Assembly: GCA_016706685.1 (NCBI GenBank)
Contig: JADJJE010000029.1
Location: 1-64,000, forward strand
From: Sandaracinaceae bacterium
GTDB lineage: Bacteria > Myxococcota_A > Polyangia > Polyangiales > Houyiibacteriaceae
Direction: 5' to 3'
DNA length: 64,000 nt
Positions within the stretch are counted from its first letter, which is position 1. Each line of letters opens with the position of its first letter. Made by a program: the position numbers and the translations under genes. This document shows, in pieces, positions 44,741 to 53,941 of this stretch. The notes under the pieces were generated by a model that worked only from the letters and a program-made list of their open reading frames with translations, searched no databases and was not told the DNA's origin.

Positions 44741-46177
44741 TCAGCGCGGGTAGAGGAAGCTCGCCATCGCGCGCACCAGGTCGTCGGACAGCGTGCGCGC
44801 CTGGTGCTGCTGACCGCGCGCGCCGTTGATGATGACACTGAAGGCCAGCACCTGGCCGTTGTTGGGGCCCAGGACGTAGCCGCTCAGGCTGATGACGTCG
44901 TTCAGTGTGCCGGTCTTGGCGCGCACGATGCCACGCGCCGGCAGGTCGGACAGGCGCTGGTGCATGGTGCCGTCTTGGCCGGCGATGGCGAGGTGGGCCA
45001 GGTACTCGTCGCGCACCGCAGGGTTCATGTACACGTGGCGCATGATGGCCGTGAGGTGTGCCGGCGCGATGAGGTTGCCGTTGAAGAGGCCCGAACCGTT
45101 CACGATGGTGGCTTGGCCCGCAGGCACCCCCGCCTCGGCCAGCACGGCCTGCAGGATCTCGGCGCCGTGCGCGCTGGTCCCCGGGCGCCGGTCCTCCGCG
45201 CCCAGCACCTTCATGACGGTCTCGGCCACGAAGTTGTCGCTGTCCTTGCCCACGGCGTGCAGCAGCTGGCTCATGGTGGGCGAGTAGCGACTGGACAGCA
45301 GCGCCAGGCCCTCGGGCGGGCGCCCCTGCTGCACTCGCCGCGTGCCGCGGATGCCGGTGCGCTCGAGGGCCTCGGCCAGCGCGTGGCCGGCGTAGCCGAT
45401 GGGGTCTTCCACCCGGCGGCGGAAGCTGGACGGCAGGCCACCCGCGGGCACGCTGCCCCGTAGGCGCAGGTTCATCTGGCCGTCGTCGCGCGCGCGCTGC
45501 ACGGCCACCACGCGGGGCTCCCCGTCCGGCGCGGTGGTGACCTGCGAGTCCACCACGAAGTACCCCGCCGCTGCCAGGCGCACGCGCGCGGGCTCACCGG
45601 CCGTGGCCGCAGGCAGCACGTTGATGACGTAGGCGTTGCGCTCGATGGGGGCCGCCGAGATCGGCGCACGGAACGCCGCCGTCTCGTTGGGCTGCTGGTC
45701 GAACGCGGGCGGCAGGTGCTGGTCGTCGAAGTAGCTGTTGTCCACCACGATGTTGCGCACCGTGCGCACGCCGCGGTCCTGCAGGCGCTCGCACAGCTCC
45801 ACCAGGTCGCTCATGCGTAGCGTGGGGTCGCCGAAGCCGCGCAGCACCAGCGTGTCCACCACGCCGTCCGTGACACGGCCGTAGAGCCCCGTCATCATCT
45901 GGTGCCCAGGTCCCAGCCGCAGCAGCGCCGCCGCCGCGGTCACCAGCTTCATGTTGCTGGCGGGGTTCCGCGCCACGCTGCCCCGATGGTCGAAGATCTG
46001 CCGCCCCGAAGTGACGTCCACCACGTGGACCCCAACGCCATCACCGAGGTTCGCTTCGCTGATGAGCGCGGCCAGGCGTCCGGCCAGCGCTTCGCCCTGC
46101 GCGCTGCCCGTGTCGTGGTTGAGGGTGGCGCAGAACAGCAGCACCAGCATCGCGACCCATCCGTGTCGGTAGAGCAT
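44741..46177 (-). CDS. dacB: D-alanyl-D-alanine carboxypeptidase/endopeptidase (PBP4 type)
   Basis: 478 residues from ATG 46177. The signal peptide runs WVAMLVLLFCATLNHDTG. Active-site motifs of the S13 serine peptidases are present: SNMK (74-77, nucleophile Ser and Lys), SDN in VGKDSDNFVAE, and KTG in RAKTGTLND. The intervening domain (NIVVDNSYFDDQHLPPAF, then RNAYVINVLPA) is the typical large insert of this class. It cleaves peptidoglycan cross-links and trims stem peptides in the periplasm. It sits alone on the minus strand between the tRNA and the hairpin element. Confidence 0.95.
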   Translation of the reverse strand: MLYRHGWVAMLVLLFCATLNHDTGSAQGEALAGRLAALISEANLGDGVGVHVVDVTSGRQIFDHRGSVARNPASNMKLVTAAAALLRLGPGHQMMTGLYGRVTDGVVDTLVLRGFGDPTLRMSDLVELCERLQDRGVRTVRNIVVDNSYFDDQHLPPAFDQQPNETAAFRAPISAAPIERNAYVINVLPAATAGEPARVRLAAAGYFVVDSQVTTAPDGEPRVVAVQRARDDGQMNLRLRGSVPAGGLPSSFRRRVEDPIGYAGHALAEALERTGIRGTRRVQQGRPPEGLALLSSRYSPTMSQLLHAVGKDSDNFVAETVMKVLGAEDRRPGTSAHGAEILQAVLAEAGVPAGQATIVNGSGLFNGNLIAPAHLTAIMRHVYMNPAVRDEYLAHLAIAGQDGTMHQRLSDLPARGIVRAKTGTLNDVISLSGYVLGPNNGQVLAFSVIINGARGQQHQARTLSDDLVRAMASFLYPR

Positions 46178-46293
46178 GGGGGCGACGCTAGCAGGGATGG
46201 GGTGGGGTGGCATCTGCGGGGGGGGGGCAGGGGCGGCCAAGCTCTCGGGGCTTGGAGGCAGCAGTCCAGCTGGGGGACTGGAGTTGGGCACAT

Positions 46294-46539
46294 TGGGCAC
46301 CCCGGGTTGAAACCCGGGGCAGCATCCCAGGCATGGACACGGGCGGAAGTCCTCCCCCTGCGGAGGAGGACTGCGTTCACGAAGGCCAGCGGCCTTTCGG
46401 GTCCAAGCTCGACTGGTCCGGCGACCACCAGTGGAACGGGGTCGGTCTTGCCAGCCACGCAGTCCTCGCCCGGAGGGGGAGGACTTCCGCTCCTGACAGG
46501 GCGAGGGATGCTGCCCCGGGTTTCAACCCGGGGTGCCCA
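46294..46539. repeat. REP/MITE-like nested inverted-repeat element (246 bp)
   Basis: Two perfect 35-bp inverted arms (46294-46328 and 46505-46539) each contain CCGGGTTGAAACCCGG, itself a palindrome. A second 17-bp inverted pair (46343-46359 with 46474-46490) and an 11-bp pair (46366-46376 with 46457-46467) lie inside. The whole can fold into a long, largely paired hairpin. No transposase frame is found in the 246 bp, so it is a non-autonomous element or a structured intergenic repeat. It fills most of the 396-bp gap between dacB and the binding-protein gene. Related sequence at 23769-23792. Confidence 0.8.
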
Positions 46540-46553
46540 TTGTCCTTGTTTTC

Positions 46554-46560
46554 AAGGAGG
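46554..46560 (+). promoter_or_regulatory. ribosome binding site AAGGAGG
   Basis: A near-perfect Shine-Dalgarno sequence 13 bases before TTG 46574, which starts the only hydrophobic signal in this frame. It lies just outside the right arm of the hairpin element (46505-46539), so the downstream gene's translation signal adjoins the repeat. Confidence 0.5.
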
Positions 46561-46573
46561 TTCGAGCGCCATC

Positions 46574-48094
46574 TTGGGCCTCTTGCTGCTCCTGTGCGGC
46601 TTGGCCGGCTGCGGCCAGCGCACCGACGCGAGCGCCGACGAGATCACGGACGACACCTTTGTGGTGCTGGTGGACCGCGACGTGGAGCAGCTGGACCCGC
46701 GCTTCGTGTCGGACCCCAACGGCCTGCGCGTCTCACGCTTGATCTTCGCGTCGCTGGTCACGATTGATCCGCAGACGCTCGAGCCGATCATGGACCTGGC
46801 CGAGGGGATCGAGCTCGAGACCCCCACGCGCTACGTGGTCACGCTGCGGCCTGGGCTGCTGTTTGCCGATGGGAGCGCGCTCGACGCGAATGACGTGGTG
46901 GCCACCTACGAGAGCGTGGTGGACCCCGTGCTCCAGGCGCGGCACGGGCACGCCTACACGCGCATCACCGGCATGCTGAAGCGGGATGCGCGCACGGTGG
47001 TATTCGAGCTGAACGCGCCGCATGCCACGTTCCTGACGGACCTCGAGCTGCCCATCATCCGGGCGGAAGACCGGGCGCGCCGGGTGGGTGACGTGGACGG
47101 TGAGCCGGCTGTGGGCGCGGGGCCGTACCAAGTGGTGGAGCGCGTTCCGGGACGCCTCACGCTGCGGGCCAACCCGCACTGGTACCGGGGGCGCGTGGCC
47201 CGTGAACGCGTGCGCTTCGTGACGGTGCGCGACGACAACACGCGCGCGCTTAGGCTCCGGGCGGGCGCGGCGGATCTGGCGCAGGGGGTCATCCCGCCCA
47301 TCCTGCTGCCGCTGCTGGAGGATCAAGCGGACTACGAGGTGCGTCGTGCGCCCGGCATCGGCACCGCGTACCTGGGCTTTCACACTGGGCATGTGGCCCT
47401 TCGCGACGTGCGTGTGCGGCGCGCGCTGGCCCACGCCACGGACCGTGCGGCCTTGATCCGCACCGAACTCGAGGGCTATGCGCAGCCCGCCAACAGCTTC
47501 ATCCCCGAGGCGCACTGGGCCACCACCGTGGGCCTCCCGGAGTACGACTTCAACGCCGAGCGCGCCCGAGAGCTCCTGCGTGAAGCGGGGTTCCCCGATC
47601 CAGCTCCCGGCGAAGCTCGCCTCCGCTTGACCCTGCGCACTGGCTCGGACCGCTCGCGCGTGAGCATCGCGCGGGCCATCGCAGCCATGTGGCGCGAGGT
47701 GGGTGTGGAGCTCGAGGTGCGCCCCAGCGAGACGGCCACGCTCATCGCCGACCTCGACCGCGGCCGCTTCGAGGTGTGCATGCTGCAGCTCCCCGAGGTC
47801 ATCGAACCGCACGTGCTCAGCTGGTTCTTCGGCAGCCAGCACATCCCGCGTGAGGGGCACCCGGGGGCGAACCGCTGGCGCTTCCGGTCGGCGGGGCTGG
47901 ACGCTGCCTTGGAACGCGGGCGCGTGAGCGTGGTGCGCAGCGAGCGGCAGGCGGCGTATGCCGAGGCTTCACGCGTCCTGGCGAGCGAGCTGCCGGCGTT
48001 CCCGCTCTGGCACGAGGACGTGGTGGCGGTGGTGCGGCGGGGCTCCGAGTACCAGGTGCCGCGCGATGGACGCTTTGGTGGGCTCGCCCGCTGA
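46574..48094 (+). CDS. peptide/nickel-type ABC transporter substrate-binding protein (SBP_bac_5)
   Basis: 506 residues from TTG 46574, with lipobox GLAGCGQRTDA but few basic residues before it, so the exact start is uncertain. Family 5 solute-binding motifs: RDVEQLDPRFVSDPNGLRVS, then RYVVTLRPGLLFADGSALDA, VVFELNAPHATFLTDLELPI, AVGAGPYQVVERVPGRLTLR and VRRALAHATDRAALIRTELE. The mature fold is complete up to the C-terminus. It probably binds oligopeptides. No permease or ATPase genes lie nearby. Convergent or divergent partners are absent; the next gene begins 325 bases later. Confidence 0.88.
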   Translation: MGLLLLLCGLAGCGQRTDASADEITDDTFVVLVDRDVEQLDPRFVSDPNGLRVSRLIFASLVTIDPQTLEPIMDLAEGIELETPTRYVVTLRPGLLFADGSALDANDVVATYESVVDPVLQARHGHAYTRITGMLKRDARTVVFELNAPHATFLTDLELPIIRAEDRARRVGDVDGEPAVGAGPYQVVERVPGRLTLRANPHWYRGRVARERVRFVTVRDDNTRALRLRAGAADLAQGVIPPILLPLLEDQADYEVRRAPGIGTAYLGFHTGHVALRDVRVRRALAHATDRAALIRTELEGYAQPANSFIPEAHWATTVGLPEYDFNAERARELLREAGFPDPAPGEARLRLTLRTGSDRSRVSIARAIAAMWREVGVELEVRPSETATLIADLDRGRFEVCMLQLPEVIEPHVLSWFFGSQHIPREGHPGANRWRFRSAGLDAALERGRVSVVRSERQAAYAEASRVLASELPAFPLWHEDVVAVVRRGSEYQVPRDGRFGGLAR

Positions 48095-48419
48095 AGGGTT
48101 GGGCAACAGGGTCGGGCGCGCGAGCGCGGCGTCCTTCGCACGCGCAACCGGGTCACAGAGTCTCGGTGGCGAGCGTCGATCCGTACATTGCGTTGATGAC
48201 GAACTGGGGGGCGCACGATCGCGGACGAAGCCCGGCACGTGGTACAGAACGTTCTGCCGCCGGTCCCCCGTCCGGCAGTGGGACATCAATGCTCTAGGTT
48301 CCGCGGCCAGTGCGTTGGCCGCTCACCTACCAACGCCATCAGCCGAACGCCGCAATCAAATGATTCGTGGTACACCTGCGCAGCGTTGCAAGACGGAAAG
48401 AAGGCGGAAGGCGGCGAGG
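48095..48419. other. 325-bp gap without a gene
   Basis: No coding frame or RNA was recognised. A perfect 12-bp palindrome CAGAACGTTCTG lies at 48245-48256 and could bind a dimeric regulator. The sequence AATGATTC at 48359 resembles the GATTCATGA repeat family but is not a full copy. Confidence 0.4.
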
Positions 48420-49040
48420 GTGAGCGAGAAGAAGTTGGACATCGACCCTCACGTCGAGGCGGCCTTCCAGGAGCTGGGAGTTCGCGACCCGGCTTGGTCC
48501 GCCAAGGCCCATGCGCGAGGAGACGCAATCCTCGCGAGGACCGTGTTTGCACGCTCTCTGTGGGACGAGATCGCGATGGACGGCTCCGACAGCTGGCGAA
48601 AGACCCTGGGGTGGCCTCACATCATCGGCGCGATCGAGAAATTGCTCGAGGGCGCGGGGAGCGAAGCGGACCTGGCTGTGGTGCTGCGGCAAGCCTCGGT
48701 CAATACCCTGATGAGCTTCGTGTCGGTGCTCGACCGAGGTGAAGCCGTGGAGCGCCGGTATGGTGAGATCGCGAGTCGCGCGCGGTGGGGTCTCTTCGAG
48801 GTCGACGAGGAAGGTGAGCCGCTCCGACCGCTCGAATCGTGGCAGGGGCTCGTGAGAAATCTCGACCCTTCCGGGCGCATGGCCGAGCCTCCCGGCGCCA
48901 GCCCGAAGACAGCGGGTTCTGCGCCAACGCGCCCGCCTCGCGCGGCCGCGGCGAAGATCGGGAAGAAGTCTCCCTCGACCAACGCGGCGACGGGAAAGCA
49001 GACCAGCTCCAAGGGCGCACGGAGCAAGCCAAGAAAATAG
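48420..49040 (+). CDS. hypothetical protein with basic C-terminal tail
   Basis: 206 residues from GTG 48420 (VSEKKLDIDPHVEAAFQELG); ATG 48360 would add 20. Residues 1-150 are helical, with WDEIAMDGSDSWRKTLGWPH and VLRQASVNTLMSFVSVLDRG, and contain no known motif. Residues about 155-206 are a low-complexity Ala/Pro/Lys/Ser tail (AAAKIGKKSPSTNAATGK) similar in style to the protein at 1487. Cytoplasmic; perhaps DNA-binding via the tail. Nothing ties it to the neighbouring hipB. Confidence 0.65.
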   Translation: MSEKKLDIDPHVEAAFQELGVRDPAWSAKAHARGDAILARTVFARSLWDEIAMDGSDSWRKTLGWPHIIGAIEKLLEGAGSEADLAVVLRQASVNTLMSFVSVLDRGEAVERRYGEIASRARWGLFEVDEEGEPLRPLESWQGLVRNLDPSGRMAEPPGASPKTAGSAPTRPPRAAAAKIGKKSPSTNAATGKQTSSKGARSKPRK

Positions 49041-49188
49041 CTCGGCATCGAGCCCATTCGGCCAGCGTGCTGGCTCGAGTGGCTCGGCATTGCCCGCACA
49101 GGGACGCGTGATGTCGATTTCGTAGGCAGCGCGCTCCGATTACGCTAAGTCAAGGCGCACCGACTACTATTTCGTCATCGGAGGTCCC

Positions 49189-49410
49189 ATGGAGGCGATC
49201 ATTGCTTCCCCCGCCGACCTGGGCCGGCTCGTGAGACACATCAGAGAGTCCCACGGGATCACGCAGCGAGACCTCGCCGCGCGGCTGGGGGTGAGCCAGC
49301 GCTGGCTGTCCGAGCTCGAGACTGGCAAGGGCAAGCAGATCAACGAGCGCTACTTCGCGGTGCTCGACTCGCTCGGCATCCACTTGAGGGCCACGGTGTC
49401 TGCTGACTGA
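49189..49410 (+). CDS. hipB: HipB-like XRE antitoxin
   Basis: A 73-residue helix-turn-helix repressor: VRHIRESHGITQRDLAARLG, then VSQRWLSELETGKGKQINE, close to the HipB family of HipBA toxin-antitoxin modules. It would repress its own operon and sequester the HipA kinase. The stop at 49408-49410 overlaps the frame of the decayed hipA that follows. The antitoxin itself looks intact although the toxin is not. Confidence 0.9.
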   Translation: MEAIIASPADLGRLVRHIRESHGITQRDLAARLGVSQRWLSELETGKGKQINERYFAVLDSLGIHLRATVSAD

Positions 49411-50191
49411 GCCGTTGCTCGTCCGCCTGTCGGGAAGAGCTGGGTGAGCTCCTCCCGAACGCCACCATGCGCTGGGGGTCGCGTCGAATGACCTCGTCGG
49501 GCTCCTCGCGGAGGTGGGCGCCGATGTCCGTGGCAGCGTGACCATCGGGGAGCCGCGACTTCCGCGCGACCCCATCGTGATCGACGAGACCGAGTACGAC
49601 CGCATCCTCGAGCGCGCGGCCGGATACATCCGAGGCAGCACTGTGGGGGGAGGCGGCTGCTCAGCGACGGGGGTTCAGCCGAAGGTCGCGCTCACCTGGG
49701 ATCCGCGCGCGGAGCACTGGTGGGTGGGGCGCGGGAGCACGCCGTCCACGCACTTGCTCAAGCCCGTGCCGAACGAACACTCGCCTCGCGTGCGAGCGGA
49801 AGCGTACCTCAACGACGTGGCCAGGGCGCTGGGGCTGTCCGCGCACGATGCCCGGATCGAGGCCGCGGGGGAGCGCACCGTGCCGCAGGTGCTGTTCACA
49901 CGTGGCGAGAGCGACCCGCTCGCCATGCGCGTGGGCGGTGAGTTCGCGCCGGGCTTGGTCACCGTCGAGCACCTCGTCCGCGAAGCCGAGGGCTGGGGGA
50001 TGCAGCGTGGTCGAGCGATGAGCGTGGTCGACGATACGTTGCGCGGCCTCGTCACCGCAGTGGAGTCGCTCGGCGAGCGGCATGGGGTCTCGGCCGGGTT
50101 GCCGGGGTTCCTCCTCGAGCAGACCGGCAACCTGCGTCGCGGGGATCGGGCGTGGACGAGGCCGCTCCCACCGGCGATAGCGTTCAGCTGA
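49406..50191 (+). pseudogene. hipA: decayed HipA toxin kinase gene
   Basis: HipA fragments are readable over three frames. An N-terminus (TEPLLVRLSG) overlaps the hipB stop, but at about 49436 and 49456 the frame shifts. Then comes HALGVASNDLVGLLAEVGAD and CSATGVQPKVALTWD (HipA core start), STHLLKPV, and ALGLSAHDARIEAAGERTV. From about RGESDPLAMRVGGEFAP it jumps to the family's C-terminal AMKIGGE-type segment. The roughly 180 residues in between, which hold the kinase catalytic Asp and the metal site, are missing. About 70 residues of the N-terminal domain also appear lost. The gene is a relic with internal deletions. Confidence 0.8.
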
Positions 50192-50227
50192 AAGAGGTAC
50201 CTCGCGCTGCCCCTGTTCCCGGCCTCC

Positions 50228-50884
50228 TCAGCTGGCGGGTACGGCCTTGCCGCCCTTCGCCTCCGCCCGCTTGTATGGCTCGCGCGCGCAGACTCGGTCG
50301 CGCCACGCCTTCATGTGCGGGTACGTCCCGGCGCCGCGGCTCAGGCCGGCTTCCACGGGGTAGAACATCTGCATGTCGGCCATGCTGAAGTGGTCTCCCG
50401 CAAAGTAGGGGCGGCTCGCCAGGGTGTTTTCGATGAAGCCCAAGTGCAGGTCCAGCGCGGGGCCCGAGTAGCTCTCGGTCAGCTTGCTCGCGATGCCCCG
50501 CGCGACGGGCTTGATGAAGAAGGGCATGGGGGCGACGCGCAGCTTGTTCAAGATCAGCTGCACCAGCAGCGGTGGCATCACGGACCCTTCGGCGTAGTGC
50601 ATGAAGAAGCGATACTCGAGCTTCTCCGCGTCGCTCGCCGGACCGAGCTTGCCCTCGCGCTCGGCGAAGTACTCCATGATGGCGCCGGACTCGGCCAGCA
50701 CCACGTCGTCCACGGCGACCATGGGGAACCGCCCTAGCGGGTGAACCGAGCGCGCTTCATCCGGGGCGCGGAAGTCCTTGTTCCGTTCCCACTGCTGGAT
50801 GGCGTAGTCGAGCCCCAGCTCTTCCAGCATCCAGAGCACACGCAGCGAGCGGGAGTAGTTCAAGTGGTGAACGGTGATGGTCAT
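50228..50884 (-). CDS. glutathione S-transferase family protein
   Basis: 218 residues from ATG 50884. N-terminal thioredoxin-fold domain (VHHLNYSRSLRVLWMLEELG, then NPLGRFPMVAVDD-like HPLGRFPMVAVDD and ESGAIMEYFAE). C-terminal helical domain (YFAGDHFSMADMQMFYPVEA) with the usual N-capping box in helix 6. Ser in YSRS may be the catalytic residue, as in fungal and bacterial Ser/Cys-type classes. Probably cytoplasmic detoxification or redox; the substrate is unknown. It converges with the hipA relic. Confidence 0.88.
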   Translation of the reverse strand: MTITVHHLNYSRSLRVLWMLEELGLDYAIQQWERNKDFRAPDEARSVHPLGRFPMVAVDDVVLAESGAIMEYFAEREGKLGPASDAEKLEYRFFMHYAEGSVMPPLLVQLILNKLRVAPMPFFIKPVARGIASKLTESYSGPALDLHLGFIENTLASRPYFAGDHFSMADMQMFYPVEAGLSRGAGTYPHMKAWRDRVCAREPYKRAEAKGGKAVPAS

Positions 50885-51084
50885 GAGCGGCACCGTACCA
50901 CCCGCAACGGTCCTCCTCCGGGGCGAGCAGACCACGTGCGGTGGGAGCCGTTGGCCAGCGAACGACGAGGCGCGGTGGGCCCAGGGCATCCGACCGCACG
51001 CAGCATTCTCGATGACCGTGGTGGTGGATATGTGCAATCCTAGCGGTCGGTTTGCGTGTTCCCACCCAAGAGCTTTGCCCCCCG

Positions 51085-53889
51085 ATGACCACTCGACGCC
51101 AATCTCAACTCTCTGCCCTGTTCATGTGCGCGTTCGCGCTGTCCCCCGTGGCTTGCGGTGGCTCGGGCGGCGGACCCACCCCCGAGCTGATCGTGGAGGT
51201 GGACGGCGTTGACCGCACCACGGAGGTGGGGGCGCAGGCGCGCGTCACGGTGGCGCTCAGCGCGCGTCCGCGGCGTCCCGTGATGGTCCCGGTCGCGAGC
51301 TCCGACACGACGGAGGGGAGCGTCTCCGTCCCGACCTTGACGTTCACGCGGGACAACTGGAACGCGCCGCAGACCGTGGTGGTCTCGGGCGAGGACGACT
51401 CGGTCGTCGACGGCGACCAGACGTACACCATCGCCTTCGGCCCCTCCAGCTCCGGTGACGCCGACTTCGAGGGCTTGAGCGGCAGCGCTGCGTTGACCAA
51501 CACGGACGACGAGTCGGCGGGACTCACGCTCTCGGCGATCAGCGGCGACTCGCGGGAAGACGGCACGCAGGCCTCGTTCACGGTGGTGCTCAATGCGCCG
51601 CCCGCCAGCGACGTCACGGTGACGCTGGCCAGCGACGACGCCACGGAAGGCACCATTGCTCCTGCCACGTTGACCTTCACCACGGCCAACTGGAACGCAC
51701 CCCAGACGGTCCTCATCACCGGAGTCGACGACGCGGACATCGATGGAGACCAGGTGTTCCACGTCGGCGTCACGGGCGTGTCCAGCACGGCGCCGGGCTA
51801 CATGGGCCTCGTGGTGTCGGAGCGTGTCACCGTCACGAACGTGGACGACGACATGCCCGGCTTCCTGGTGAGCGCCGTCACCGGCAACACCCGCGAAGAC
51901 GGAACGCCGGCTTCTTTCACCGTGGCGCTCACGTTCCCGCCGACCGCCGACGTGACCATCAACTTCATGTCCGACGACTCGAGCGAGGGCGTGGCGACCG
52001 AGTCGTCGCTGACCTTCACGCCGGTCAACTGGAATGCGCCCCAGCAGATCTCGGTGGCGGGCGCGAACGACGACATCGAAGACGGTGACCAGCCGTTCAA
52101 CGTCGTGTTCAGCGCGACGACATCGGCGGACTCGGTGTATGCGGCGCTGCGCCCCGAGACGGTGGCGCTGACCAACGAGGACGACGACACGCTGGCCATC
52201 TTGGTCACCGCGCCCACGGCGGACACGACCGAAGCGGGGGGGACGGCCACCTTCAGCGTGCGCCTCGGAACCATTCCGTCTGCGGACGTCACGGTGAACT
52301 TTGCGACGAGCGATGCGAGCGAAGGGTCGACCGACGTCACCTCGCTCACGTTCACCACGGCCAACTTCGGCGTCGCACAGACGGTCGTCATCACGGGCCA
52401 GGGCGATGACATCGACGATGGCGACCAGCCGTACGCCGTCGCGTTCGGTGCGACGACGAGCGATGACGCCGCATATGCAGCCATCACCCCCGCCGACCTG
52501 ATGCTCACCAACGAGGACGACGACAGCGCGGACATCAACGTCACCGTGAACGATGACACCAGCGAGGAGACCGGGGACACGGCGGAATTCAGCGTGGTGC
52601 TCGCTTCGGAGCCCGAAGCCGACGTGACGCTGACCTTCGACACCACCGACAGCTCCGAGGGCACTCCGAGCACCACCTCCATCACGTTCACCGCGGGAGA
52701 CTGGGATGTGGCTCAGGTGGTCACCATCACCGGTCAGAACGATGACGTGGTCGACGGGAACCAACCGTTCCGCGTCGACTTCGCGGCCGTCACCAGCGGC
52801 GACGCCGTGTACGCCGCCATCGCCGTAGCCAACCTGGACTTCACCAACGACGACGACGACATGGCTGGCATCAACGTGAGCGACGCCTCCAGTGACACCA
52901 CTGAAGGGGGCGGCACGGCCACCTTCACCATCGTCCTGAACTCGGAGCCCACCGCCGACGTCACGCTCACCTTCGACTCGGACGATGCGCTCGAAGGGAC
53001 GCTGGACATCACCTCCGTCACCTTCACGCCGGCGGACTGGGACTTGCCCCGCACGGTCACGGTCACCGGACAGGCAGACGGAATGGTCGACGGAAACGCC
53101 GTGTACGGCATCGACTTCGACGCCTCCACGAGCGCCGATCCGCTCTACGCAGGCATCACACCCACCAGCGTGGCGCTCACGAACCTCGAGACTCTGGTGT
53201 TCGCCTTCACCGGTGCGCCTCAGACCTTCGTCGTCCCGAACGTCACGTCCCTGCACGTCATCGTCGACGGCGCACAGGGGGGAGCCAACTGGGTCGACAA
53301 CGTCAACTTCGGTGGTCGCACCGAGGCCACGATCGCAGTGACGCCGGGCGAGACGCTGACCGTCTTCGTGGGCGAGCAGCCGACGTCCCTCGCAGGCGGC
53401 TTCAACGGTGGCGGCGCGGGCGAGACGGGCGGTCGGGGCGGCGGTGGCGCCAGCGACATCCGCCGCGGTGGGATCGCGCTCACCGACCGGGTCGTGGTCG
53501 CGGGTGGCGGCGGTGGCGCGGGTTTCTGGTCCAACCTGCACGTCATTGGCGGGGTGGGCGGAGGCCTCCAGGGGGCTGATGGATCGCGCAATGGCACGGA
53601 CCCCGGCGGAGTCGGCGCGACGCAATCCGCTCCAGGGCCGTATGGGACGTGCGCCTCATTGATGAACCCGGTCACGGCGGGCGCCTTCGGTGTGGGCGGC
53701 GCGCCCTCGGGCTGCGGGTGCGAGGGCTACGGCGGCGGTGGTGGCTGGTACGGCGGCGCAGGCAGCGGCAACTGTCGCGGCGGCGGCGGCGGCAGTGGCT
53801 ACGTGGACCCCGTGGGCTCGACCAACGTGGTCCTGACCGCGGGTGGCGCCGCGCCCGGCAACGGCTCCGTGACCATTCGCTACGAGTAG
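51085..53889 (+). CDS. surface protein with six Calx-beta-like repeats and a Gly-rich domain
   Basis: 934 residues from ATG 51085 (signal with PVACGGS lipobox, Cys about 24). Residues about 45-715 are six repeats of about 110 residues with the pattern LTFTxxNWNAPQTVxxxG, then DDxxxDGDQPYxV, ending TNxDDD. They are variants of the Calx-beta fold (VVDGDQTYTIAF, IDGDQVFHVGV, VDGNQPFRVDF), probably Ca-binding. The last ~220 residues form a Gly-rich domain like the extracellular Gly-rich part of ALK/LTK-type and bacterial homologues (FTGAPQTFVVPNVTSLHVIV, then GGGGGAGFW and GGGGGSGYVD, ending SVTIRYE). Probably an adhesin or matrix protein; mechanism unknown. Confidence 0.85.
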   Translation: MTTRRQSQLSALFMCAFALSPVACGGSGGGPTPELIVEVDGVDRTTEVGAQARVTVALSARPRRPVMVPVASSDTTEGSVSVPTLTFTRDNWNAPQTVVVSGEDDSVVDGDQTYTIAFGPSSSGDADFEGLSGSAALTNTDDESAGLTLSAISGDSREDGTQASFTVVLNAPPASDVTVTLASDDATEGTIAPATLTFTTANWNAPQTVLITGVDDADIDGDQVFHVGVTGVSSTAPGYMGLVVSERVTVTNVDDDMPGFLVSAVTGNTREDGTPASFTVALTFPPTADVTINFMSDDSSEGVATESSLTFTPVNWNAPQQISVAGANDDIEDGDQPFNVVFSATTSADSVYAALRPETVALTNEDDDTLAILVTAPTADTTEAGGTATFSVRLGTIPSADVTVNFATSDASEGSTDVTSLTFTTANFGVAQTVVITGQGDDIDDGDQPYAVAFGATTSDDAAYAAITPADLMLTNEDDDSADINVTVNDDTSEETGDTAEFSVVLASEPEADVTLTFDTTDSSEGTPSTTSITFTAGDWDVAQVVTITGQNDDVVDGNQPFRVDFAAVTSGDAVYAAIAVANLDFTNDDDDMAGINVSDASSDTTEGGGTATFTIVLNSEPTADVTLTFDSDDALEGTLDITSVTFTPADWDLPRTVTVTGQADGMVDGNAVYGIDFDASTSADPLYAGITPTSVALTNLETLVFAFTGAPQTFVVPNVTSLHVIVDGAQGGANWVDNVNFGGRTEATIAVTPGETLTVFVGEQPTSLAGGFNGGGAGETGGRGGGGASDIRRGGIALTDRVVVAGGGGGAGFWSNLHVIGGVGGGLQGADGSRNGTDPGGVGATQSAPGPYGTCASLMNPVTAGAFGVGGAPSGCGCEGYGGGGGWYGGAGSGNCRGGGGGSGYVDPVGSTNVVLTAGGAAPGNGSVTIRYE

Positions 53890-53941
53890 CGCGTCCAGCG
53901 CCTGCTTCGGTGAGACCCATGGCGTGTCCCGGAGGTAACAC

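Noticed and set aside
46207..46767. A plus-strand open frame running across the hairpin element
   Set aside because: It spans the inverted repeats and enters the binding-protein gene in another frame; no start signal or homology.
48245..48256. Perfect palindrome CAGAACGTTCTG as a LexA-like operator
   Set aside because: Known LexA boxes need different spacing, and nearby genes are not SOS genes. A 12-bp palindrome can occur by chance.
51040..53625. An 861-codon minus-strand open frame
   Set aside because: It is opposite the six-repeat surface protein gene, has no recognisable domain, and its repetition only mirrors the sense repeats.
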